A program made the position numbers and the translations under genes. 64,000 bases of DNA from Actinomadura terrae (GTDB lineage Bacteria > Actinomycetota > Actinomycetes > Streptosporangiales > Streptosporangiaceae): assembly GCF_022751215.1 (NCBI RefSeq), contig NZ_JAICDG010000003.1:620001-684000 (forward strand). The letters are read 5' to 3'. The stretch's first letter is position 1; each line of letters begins with the position of its first letter. Positions 53,779-61,946 of the stretch are shown piece by piece. The notes under the pieces are model-generated. The model made no database searches. It was not told where the DNA came from and saw nothing but the letters and a program-made list of their open reading frames with translations.

Positions 53779-56700
53779 ATGGACGTCTTCGGCGTGCACG
53801 AGCGGCTGATCGAGGACTACTCGGCCTTCACCGCCTCACTGGTGGAGGTGCGCGACCCGAGGATCGCCGAGCATCTGGCCGAGGAGAACGGTGACAAGGT
53901 CCGCTGGCCGGACCCCTGGCTCTCCCTCAATCCCAACTTCGAGCCCGCGGGCACCGTGACCGAGCTGGTCCGGCGCGACGTCCTGCACCCCTACTGCGAC
54001 CGCTTCTTCCGGGCGAAGAAGAGCGCGGACGACGAGGGCGCGCGGTCGCTCACCCTCCACGAGCACCAGCGGCAGGCCATCGACGCGGCACGGACCGGCG
54101 AGAGCTATGTCCTCACGACCGGGACGGGGTCCGGCAAGAGCCTGACCTACATCGTCCCGATCGTCGACTCCGTCCTGCGCGACCCCGCCCCCGGAAGGAT
54201 CAAGGCGATCGTCGTCTACCCGATGAACGCCCTGGCCAACAGCCAGCTCCACGAGCTGGAGAAGTACCTGACCTGGGGGATGGCGGCCGACGACCGGCCG
54301 GTGACGTTCGCCCGGTACACCGGTCAGGAGGGCGAGGAGGAGCGCGACCGCATCCTGCGCCGCAAGCCGGACATCCTGCTGACCAACTACGTGATGCTGG
54401 AGTACCTCCTCACCCGTCCGGCGGAGCGCCTGCAACTGATCGGCGCCGCGCAGGGACTGCGGTTCCTCGTCCTGGACGAACTGCACACCTACCGGGGGCG
54501 CCAGGGCTCGGACGTCGCGATGCTCGTCCGGCGCCTGCGGGACGCCTGCGACGCCCCCGCGCTCCAGTGCGTCGGTACGTCGGCCACGATGGCCACCGGC
54601 GCCACGTTCGCCCAGGCGCGGGAGAAGGTCGCCGGCGTGGCGACCAGGTTGTTCGGCACGCCGGTGCGGCCGGACCGGGTGATCGGTGAGACGCTCCGCC
54701 GTGCCACCGAGGCCGAGGGGCCGGGCGCGGACGACCTTCGTGAGGGCATCGCCGCGGTTCTCGACGGTCCCGAACGGGACTACGCCGCGCTCGCCCGCGA
54801 TCCGCTCGCCGGATGGATCGAGACGACCTTCGGCCTCACGACCGAGGCATCGACGAACCGCCTCGTCCGCCAACGGCCACGAAAGCTGCCGGACGCGGCC
54901 GAGGAACTCGCGCGGACAACCGGGGCGCCGCGAGACCGGTGTGCCCAGGCCATCGAGGAGGCGCTCAAGCAGGGCTCACGGGCCCGGCATCCGGTGACGG
55001 GCTGGCCGCTGTTCGCGTTCCGCCTGCACCAGTTCCTCTCCAAGGGCGACACGGTCTACGTCAGCCTGGAGCCGGAGAACGAGCGCCACATCACCAGCCA
55101 GTACCAGGTGAGCGTCCCCGGGCACCGTGAGAAGGCGCTGCTGCCGTTGGCGTTCTGCCGCGAGTGCGGGCAGGAGTACCTCGTCGTCGCCCGCACCCGG
55201 AGGTCGGACGGCGTGTTCTACACGCCCCGCCAGGACCAGGACGTCGCCGGTGGCGACGCGGCGAACGGCTACCTGTACCTCAGCTCCGACGAGCCGTGGC
55301 CGGTCCAGGATCCGATCGGCGCGGGCCGCCTGCCCGACTCCTGGTACGACACCGACGAGAGCGGCGCCCCCTACGTCCTGCCGTCGCTTCGCGATCACCT
55401 GCCGCGCGAGGTGTGGCTGGGCGTGGACGGCGCGGAGCGGCCCGAGGGCGACGGCGTCCGAGCCGCCTACTTCTCCACGCCCTTCCGCTTCTGCCTGCGC
55501 TGCCGGGTCTCCTATACCCAGACCCGCGGCCAGGACTTCGCCAAGCTCGCCTCCTACGCGGCGGAGGGCCGCAGCTCCGCCGTCTCGGTGATCAGCTCCA
55601 GCATCGTGCGCAGCCTGCGCACGCAGGAGGAGTTGAGCGACGAGGCGAAGAAGCTCCTCACGTTCGTCGACAACCGGCAGGACGCCAGCCTCCAGGCGGG
55701 GTTCCTCAACGACTTCGTGCAGGTCACCCAGGTGCGCGGGGCCCTGTACCAGGCCGCGCTCGCGGCCGGCGAGCGAGGGCTCACCCACGAGAACGTCGCG
55801 CAGGCCGTCGAGGACGCGCTCGGCCTCGGCATGAACGACTTCGCGCAGAACCCTGGGGCGAAGTTCAGCCAGAAGGAGAACATCAGGCGCGCCCTGCGGC
55901 TGGTGCTGTCGTACCGCCTCTACGCGGATCTGGAACGCGGCTGGCGGGTCACGATGCCGAACCTGGAGCAGACCGGCCTGATCCGTTTCGGCTACCTCGA
56001 CCTGGAGGAGATCGCCGCCGACGAGGAGAGCTGGCAGAACGCCTACCACGTCCTCCGCGACGACGATCCGGGCCACCGGGCGACGTTGATACAGATCGTC
56101 CTGGACGAGATGCGGCGGGCCCTCGCCGTGGACATCGACGTCCTCACCCAGCAGGGGCAGGAGCGGATCGAGGGCCTGTCGGACCAGCTTCTCAAGGGCA
56201 CATGGGCGCTGCCGCACGGTGAGCCGATGGTCAGGGCGCGGACGGTGTTCGCGGTCCCGTCCGGGCGCGGGGGCAGTCGCGGCAGCGTCCACTTCACCGG
56301 CCGGAGCGCCGTCGGGCGCTACCTGCGCAGACCGAAGGAGTTCCCCCACCTGCCGGACACGTTGTCCGTCGCCGACGCCCAGGAGATCATCGCCAGCCTG
56401 CTCAAGGTCCTGGAGGACTGCGGGCTGCTCACCGTCGAGACCGAGACCCGTGAGGGCGTGCGCGGCTACCGGCTCAAGGCGTCGGCGCTGGTCTGGCGCG
56501 CGGGCGACGGCATGTCGGGTGCCGCAGACCCGCTCCGCAAGGTCGTCGACCCCGAGGTCGGCGTCCGCGTCAACCGGTTCTTCCGCGACCTCTACAAGGA
56601 GACGTCGGGCAGCCTCACCGGCTTGGAGGCGCGCGAGCACACGGCCCAGGTCCGCAACGAGGACAGGATGCAGCGCGAGCAGGACTTCCGCGAGGGGAAG

Positions 56701-58983
56701 CTGCCGCTCCTGTACTGCTCACCGACGATGGAGCTGGGCGTCGACATCGCGACGCTCAACGCCGTCGGGATGCGCAACGTGCCGCCCACCCCGGCGAACT
56801 ACGCCCAGCGGTCGGGTCGTGCCGGACGCAGCGGCCAGCCCGCCCTCGTCACGACCTACTGCTCCACGGGACGCGCGCACGACCAGTACTACTTCCGCCG
56901 CTCCGACCTGATGGTGGCGGGCAGCGTCGAACCGCCCCGGCTCGACCTGACCAACGAGGACCTGCTGCGCTCGCACGTCCACGCCATCTGGCTGGCCGAG
57001 ACCGGTGTGTCCCTGCACTCCCGGATGGCGGACGTGCTGGACATCTCCGGCGAGGAGCCGTCCCTGGAGATCCATCCGCACCTGCTCGACCAGTTCGCCG
57101 ACGAGACCGCCCGCCGCCGCGCGACCGATCGGGCGAGCCGTGTGCTCGCCGACCTCGCCGTCCCGGGCGCCGGGCCGCAGAGCATCGAGGACACCACCTG
57201 GTGGTACGAGGACTGGGTGCGCGACGTCGTCCGCGGAGCCGCCCACAGGTTCCACGCCGCCTGCGACCGCTGGCGGCAGCTCTACCGGGCGGCCCTGGCC
57301 GAGCAGCGCGAGCAGAACCGGCGCGTCCTCGACCACTCGACCGAGTCCAGGGCGCGGACGCAGGCGCAGCGGCGGCGCATGGACGCCGAGAACCAGATCA
57401 AGCTGCTGAAGAACGAGGACAGCGAGCAGCAGTTCAGCGACTTCTACACCTACCGCTACTTCGCGTCCGAGGGGTTCCTGCCCGGCTACTCCTTCCCCCG
57501 GCTGCCCCTGGCGGCCTACATCCCGGGGGAGCGCAGGCGCGGCACCTACATCCAGCGGCCCAGGTTCATCGCGGTCGGCGAGTTCGGGCCGGGCGCGCTG
57601 ATCTACCACGAGGGCGCCCGTTACCAGGTCAGCAGCGTCCAGGTTCCGGCGGGCGCCGAGGCGGGCGAGGTCGCCACCACCGAGGCCCGCATCTGCGGGT
57701 CGTGCGGATACTGGCACTCGCGGCAGGCGGGCGTCGACCGGTGCGAGGAGTGCGACGCCGAGCTCGGCGGCGCCCTGTCCGGGATGATGCACCTCCAGAC
57801 CGTGCACACCGTCCGGCGGCAGCGCATCTCCTCCGACGAGGAGGAGCGGCGCCGCGCGGGCTTCGAGTTGCAGACCGTCTACCGGTTCAGCACGCACGGC
57901 ACCCGCCCGGGCCGCCTGCACGCCGAGGTCGAGGGGCCGGACGGCGCCCGGATCGCCGACCTCGTGTACGGGGACGCCGCCGCGCTCCGCGTCATCAACC
58001 GGGGCCGGCGGCGGCGCAGGGACGCGAGCGACGTCGGCTTCTGGCTCGACCCGATCCGCGGCCGCTGGCTCAGCGAGACGTCCGCGGCCGGCCTCATGCC
58101 CGAGGACGAGGGGCTCCGCCCGCTCAAGGACGCCGCCCGCGCGGTGAAGGTGGTCCCGTTCGTCGAGGACCACAAGAACATCTGCGTGATCCGGCTCGGC
58201 CGCCGGATCTCCGAGACCGAGGCGGTCACCCTGCGCTACGCGCTGGAGCGCGGCATGGAGGCCCACTTCCAACTGGAGGATTCCGAGCTCACCAGTGAGG
58301 GCCTGCCGGACGCCGACGACCGCGGCCGGATGCTGTTCGTCGAGAGCGCCGAGGGTGGCGCCGGCGCTCTGCGCCGCCTCCACGACGAGGGGGACGCGCT
58401 CGCCGAGGTCGCCAAGACGGCGCTGCGAATCATCCATGTCGAGCCCGGCACCCTGAAAGACCTCGGCTCCGCACCCGGCGCCCGCGAGCGCTGCGAACGC
58501 GGCTGCTACGACTGCCTGCTGTCCTACACCAACCAGCTCTTTCACCAGCGGATCGACCGACACTCCGTCATCGACCTCCTGGCCGAGCTGGCCGGGGCCT
58601 GGACGGGCGCGCGTTCCGACCAGCGGGGCACCGTCGAGGAACACGCGACCGGCCTCACCGACGCCTCCGGCAGCGAGTTGGAGCGCCGATTCGTCACGTT
58701 CCTCAAGCAAAGGGACTATCGTCTGCCGGACGAGGCCCAGACGCTCGTCGCCGACGCCCTGGCCCGCCCCGACTTCGTGTACCGCCTGCCCGCCGGTCCC
58801 GTGGCGGTGTTCGTCGACGGCCCGCACCACGGATACGCGGAGGTGTGGGAACGCGACGTCCAAGCGGAGGGACGGCTGCTGGACCTCGGCTGGCTGGTGG
58901 TCCGGTTCGGTTATGACGGGGAGTGGGACGAGATCGTGAGCGGGTACCCGAGCGTCTTCGGCACCGGACGGGGCAACGCCTGA
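53779..58983 (+). CDS. Large helicase with DUF1998 and C-terminal Vsr-like nuclease domain
   Basis: The ATG at 53779 is favoured over upstream starts; 1734 residues. The COG1205-type superfamily II helicase core has Walker A T-G-T-G-S-G-K-S (114-121), D-E-L-H (233-236) and the late motif Q-R-S-G-R-A-G-R. A zinc-ribbon C-x2-C...C-x2-C lies at about 1306-1325, and the DUF1998 region has C1572-x3-C-x2-C. The last 110 residues look like a Vsr/DUF559 endonuclease (ELERRFVTFL, R-P-D-F-V-Y, V-F-V-D-G-P-H-H). It combines functions of DrmA and DrmB of DISARM, or DruE of Druantia, with a nuclease. The next start overlaps by one base. Confidence 0.85.
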   Translation: MDVFGVHERLIEDYSAFTASLVEVRDPRIAEHLAEENGDKVRWPDPWLSLNPNFEPAGTVTELVRRDVLHPYCDRFFRAKKSADDEGARSLTLHEHQRQAIDAARTGESYVLTTGTGSGKSLTYIVPIVDSVLRDPAPGRIKAIVVYPMNALANSQLHELEKYLTWGMAADDRPVTFARYTGQEGEEERDRILRRKPDILLTNYVMLEYLLTRPAERLQLIGAAQGLRFLVLDELHTYRGRQGSDVAMLVRRLRDACDAPALQCVGTSATMATGATFAQAREKVAGVATRLFGTPVRPDRVIGETLRRATEAEGPGADDLREGIAAVLDGPERDYAALARDPLAGWIETTFGLTTEASTNRLVRQRPRKLPDAAEELARTTGAPRDRCAQAIEEALKQGSRARHPVTGWPLFAFRLHQFLSKGDTVYVSLEPENERHITSQYQVSVPGHREKALLPLAFCRECGQEYLVVARTRRSDGVFYTPRQDQDVAGGDAANGYLYLSSDEPWPVQDPIGAGRLPDSWYDTDESGAPYVLPSLRDHLPREVWLGVDGAERPEGDGVRAAYFSTPFRFCLRCRVSYTQTRGQDFAKLASYAAEGRSSAVSVISSSIVRSLRTQEELSDEAKKLLTFVDNRQDASLQAGFLNDFVQVTQVRGALYQAALAAGERGLTHENVAQAVEDALGLGMNDFAQNPGAKFSQKENIRRALRLVLSYRLYADLERGWRVTMPNLEQTGLIRFGYLDLEEIAADEESWQNAYHVLRDDDPGHRATLIQIVLDEMRRALAVDIDVLTQQGQERIEGLSDQLLKGTWALPHGEPMVRARTVFAVPSGRGGSRGSVHFTGRSAVGRYLRRPKEFPHLPDTLSVADAQEIIASLLKVLEDCGLLTVETETREGVRGYRLKASALVWRAGDGMSGAADPLRKVVDPEVGVRVNRFFRDLYKETSGSLTGLEAREHTAQVRNEDRMQREQDFREGKLPLLYCSPTMELGVDIATLNAVGMRNVPPTPANYAQRSGRAGRSGQPALVTTYCSTGRAHDQYYFRRSDLMVAGSVEPPRLDLTNEDLLRSHVHAIWLAETGVSLHSRMADVLDISGEEPSLEIHPHLLDQFADETARRRATDRASRVLADLAVPGAGPQSIEDTTWWYEDWVRDVVRGAAHRFHAACDRWRQLYRAALAEQREQNRRVLDHSTESRARTQAQRRRMDAENQIKLLKNEDSEQQFSDFYTYRYFASEGFLPGYSFPRLPLAAYIPGERRRGTYIQRPRFIAVGEFGPGALIYHEGARYQVSSVQVPAGAEAGEVATTEARICGSCGYWHSRQAGVDRCEECDAELGGALSGMMHLQTVHTVRRQRISSDEEERRRAGFELQTVYRFSTHGTRPGRLHAEVEGPDGARIADLVYGDAAALRVINRGRRRRRDASDVGFWLDPIRGRWLSETSAAGLMPEDEGLRPLKDAARAVKVVPFVEDHKNICVIRLGRRISETEAVTLRYALERGMEAHFQLEDSELTSEGLPDADDRGRMLFVESAEGGAGALRRLHDEGDALAEVAKTALRIIHVEPGTLKDLGSAPGARERCERGCYDCLLSYTNQLFHQRIDRHSVIDLLAELAGAWTGARSDQRGTVEEHATGLTDASGSELERRFVTFLKQRDYRLPDEAQTLVADALARPDFVYRLPAGPVAVFVDGPHHGYAEVWERDVQAEGRLLDLGWLVVRFGYDGEWDEIVSGYPSVFGTGRGNA

Positions 58984-61946
58984 TGGCGGCTCCCGCGGGC
59001 ACCGCCGCGCCCGTGTACTCGCCCGGAGCCCTCGTCGCCGCGCGCGGCCGGGAGTGGGTCGTCCTGCCCGAGTCCACGGACGGCTTCATCGTCGCGCGCC
59101 CCCTCAACGGCGACCGGGAGTTCACCACGGGCCTGTTCGCCGACGAGGTCGAGCCCGCGAGCTTCCCCCGCCCGTCCGCCGACCCGGGCGAGGTCGGCGA
59201 CAGCGTCGCGGCCGGCCTGCTGCGCACCGCGATGCGGATCGGGTTCACCTCCGCTGCCGGGCCGTTCCGCTCGCTCGCCGCGATCGCCGTGGAACCCCGG
59301 CAGTACCAGCTCCTCCCGCTGCTGCTCGCGCTGCGCATGGACACCGTCCGGCTGCTCATCGCCGACGACGTCGGCATCGGCAAGACCATCGAGGCGGCGC
59401 TGATCGCCAAGGAGCTGATCGAGCAGGGCGAGGCGGACCGGCTGACCGTGCTGTGCTCGCCCGCGCTCGCCGAGCAGTGGCAGGCCGAGCTGCGCGACAA
59501 GTTCGCCATCGACGCCGTCCTCGTCCTGCCCTCCACGGTGACCAGGCTCCAGCGCGACCTGCGCTCGGACGAGTCGGTCTTCGAACGCCACCCCTACACG
59601 GTCGTCTCCACCGACTTCATCAAGGGCGACCAGCGCCGCGCCCAGTTCCTCCGCGCCTGCCCCGACCTGGTCATCGTGGACGAGGCGCACACTTGCGTCC
59701 CGGCGGGCGGCGCCGCGACGACGCTCCGGCAGCGCCGCTACGACCTGCTCAAAGAGATCGCCGAGGATGCCGACCGGCACCTGATCCTGGTGACCGCCAC
59801 CCCGCACAGCGGCAAGGAGGAGGCGTTCCGCGACCTCATCGGCCTGCTCGACCCGGCGCTCGCCAACGTCGACCTGGAGACCGAGAAGGGCCGCGACCGC
59901 CTCGCCCGCCACTACGTCCAGCGGCGCCGCCGCGACATCCGCCGCTACCTGGACGAGGAGACCCGTTTCCCCAAGGACCGGATGCTCCTTCCCGTCCCGT
60001 ACGAGCAGAGCGAAGGCCAGTCCGAGCTGATGCACAAGGTCCTCTCCTATGCCCGGGAGACCGTGCGCGATCCGGTGACCAGGGAGGTCCGGCGGCAGGT
60101 GCGCTGGTGGTCGGTGCTCGCGCTGCTGCGCTCGGTGGCGTCCTCGCCCCGCGCCGCCGCCGCGACGCTCACCGCCCGTTCCGCGGCCGACGCCGCCGAG
60201 ACCGTCTCCGAAGCGGACGAGCTCGGCGCGCGGGGCGTCCTCGACATGATCGAGGACGAGGCGCTCGAAGGCGTCGACGTCGCGCCCGGCGCCGACCACG
60301 AGGAACTGTCCGCACGGGCCCGCGCCCGCATGCGCGCCATGGCGGCCGAGGCCCGCGCGCTGGAGGGTGTGGAGCACGACGCGAAGCTCCGCAAGCTGAT
60401 CGACAAGGTCAAGACGCTGCTGATCGACGGCTACGACCCGATCGTGTTCTGCAAGTACATCCCCACCGCCGAGTACGTCGCCGAACACCTCGGCAAGGCC
60501 CTCGGCCGCAAGGCCGGCGTGGAGGCGGTGACGGGCACGCTCCCACCCGCCGAGCGCATCGACCGCATCGAGGAACTTACCCGGCGGTCGAAGCGCCGCG
60601 TCCTCGTCGCCACCGACTGCCTCTCCGAGGGCGTCAACCTCCAGGAGCACTTCAACGCCGTCGTCCACTACGACCTCGCCTGGAACCCGACCCGGCACGA
60701 GCAGCGGGAAGGCCGCGTCGACCGGTTCGGGCAGCGCAGCACGAACGTCCGCGCGATCACCCTGTTCGGCACCGACAACGGCATCGACGGCGTCGTCCTG
60801 CACGTCCTGCTCCTCAAGCACGCCACGATCGCGAAGCAGACCGGCGTCGCCGTGCCCGTTCCCGAGCGCAGCGAGACCGTCGTCAAGGCCCTTGTCGAGG
60901 GCCTTCTCCTGCACAGGAAGGACCCCGACCAGCTCGCCCTCAACTTCGAGGACGACCCCGCCACCAAAAAGCTCCACCGCTCTTGGGAGAGCGCCGCAGC
61001 CCGCGAATCGAAGGTGCTCACCAAGTACGCGCACTCCGGGGTCAAGGAACTGGACGAGGTGCGGCGCGAGGCCGCCGAGGCCCGCACCGCGGTCGGCCGC
61101 CACACCGACGTGGCCCGTTTCGTCCGCGAGTCGCTGTCGGCGATGGGCGGCGCCGTCCAGGTCGGCGAGCAGGGGTTCAGCGTCCAGACGCAGGGCCTCC
61201 CGATCGGTGTCCGGCACGCCCTCGGTCTCATCGGCGCCGCCGAGGAGGAGTCGAAGCCGCCACTCCTGGAGTTCGTGAACGATGTGCCCGCGCCCACCGG
61301 CAAACACGCCCTCGTCCGCACGGACCCGTCGGTCGTGGCACTCGCCCGCCATGTCGTCGACGCCGCCCTCGATCCCGAGCTGCCGGATCGGGAACGCCCC
61401 GCCCGCAGCTGCGGCGCGATCCGCACCACGGCCGTCACGTCCCGCACGACCATGCTCCTCGTCCGCTACCGCTTCCACCTGACGCTGCCGAGACCGCCCC
61501 GGCCGGACGACTCACGGCCCGAGCCGCGCACCCTCGTCGCCGAGGACGCCCGGATCCTCGCCTACAGATCGGTCCGCCCCTCTACCGGGGACACACCGGC
61601 CCCGGGGGACGCGGGCGGTCGCGAATGGCTCACCGACGACGAGGTCGCCGCGCTGCTCGGCGCGGGCCCGGACGCGAACGTGCTCCCCGAACTCGTCCAG
61701 CGGGCCGTCAAGACGTCCATCGACGAACTCGGCGACCCGCCCGCGCCCGGCGAACCCGCGCCGCCCGGCTCCGTCCAGGCGGAGTTGGACGCCCGCGCCG
61801 CCGGACTGGCTGACCGGCTGGAGGCCGCGCACCGGCGCGTCCGGTCGTCGGTCGGCGCGATCAAGCGCGGCCTGGACGTCCGGCCCCACGACCACGCCGA
61901 CGTCCTCGGCGTCTACGTCTACCTGCCCGCGGGAGGCGCCCGGTGA
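58983..61946 (+). CDS. SNF2-like helicase (DISARM DrmD-like)
   Basis: The ATG at 58983 shares its A with the preceding TGA (TGATG); 987 residues. The N-terminus (PGALVAARGREWVVLP) and AGPFRSLAAIAVEPRQYQLL are like DrmD. The SNF2 core has Walker A region D-D-V-G-I-G-K-T (128-135), D-E-A-H (233-236) and the late motif H-E-Q-R-E-G-R-V-D-R-F-G-Q-R. A helical C-terminal region of about 350 residues follows. DrmD marks class 1 DISARM, where it occurs beside an adenine methylase, as here. It probably remodels or translocates on DNA during restriction. Confidence 0.88.
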   Translation: MAAPAGTAAPVYSPGALVAARGREWVVLPESTDGFIVARPLNGDREFTTGLFADEVEPASFPRPSADPGEVGDSVAAGLLRTAMRIGFTSAAGPFRSLAAIAVEPRQYQLLPLLLALRMDTVRLLIADDVGIGKTIEAALIAKELIEQGEADRLTVLCSPALAEQWQAELRDKFAIDAVLVLPSTVTRLQRDLRSDESVFERHPYTVVSTDFIKGDQRRAQFLRACPDLVIVDEAHTCVPAGGAATTLRQRRYDLLKEIAEDADRHLILVTATPHSGKEEAFRDLIGLLDPALANVDLETEKGRDRLARHYVQRRRRDIRRYLDEETRFPKDRMLLPVPYEQSEGQSELMHKVLSYARETVRDPVTREVRRQVRWWSVLALLRSVASSPRAAAATLTARSAADAAETVSEADELGARGVLDMIEDEALEGVDVAPGADHEELSARARARMRAMAAEARALEGVEHDAKLRKLIDKVKTLLIDGYDPIVFCKYIPTAEYVAEHLGKALGRKAGVEAVTGTLPPAERIDRIEELTRRSKRRVLVATDCLSEGVNLQEHFNAVVHYDLAWNPTRHEQREGRVDRFGQRSTNVRAITLFGTDNGIDGVVLHVLLLKHATIAKQTGVAVPVPERSETVVKALVEGLLLHRKDPDQLALNFEDDPATKKLHRSWESAAARESKVLTKYAHSGVKELDEVRREAAEARTAVGRHTDVARFVRESLSAMGGAVQVGEQGFSVQTQGLPIGVRHALGLIGAAEEESKPPLLEFVNDVPAPTGKHALVRTDPSVVALARHVVDAALDPELPDRERPARSCGAIRTTAVTSRTTMLLVRYRFHLTLPRPPRPDDSRPEPRTLVAEDARILAYRSVRPSTGDTPAPGDAGGREWLTDDEVAALLGAGPDANVLPELVQRAVKTSIDELGDPPAPGEPAPPGSVQAELDARAAGLADRLEAAHRRVRSSVGAIKRGLDVRPHDHADVLGVYVYLPAGGAR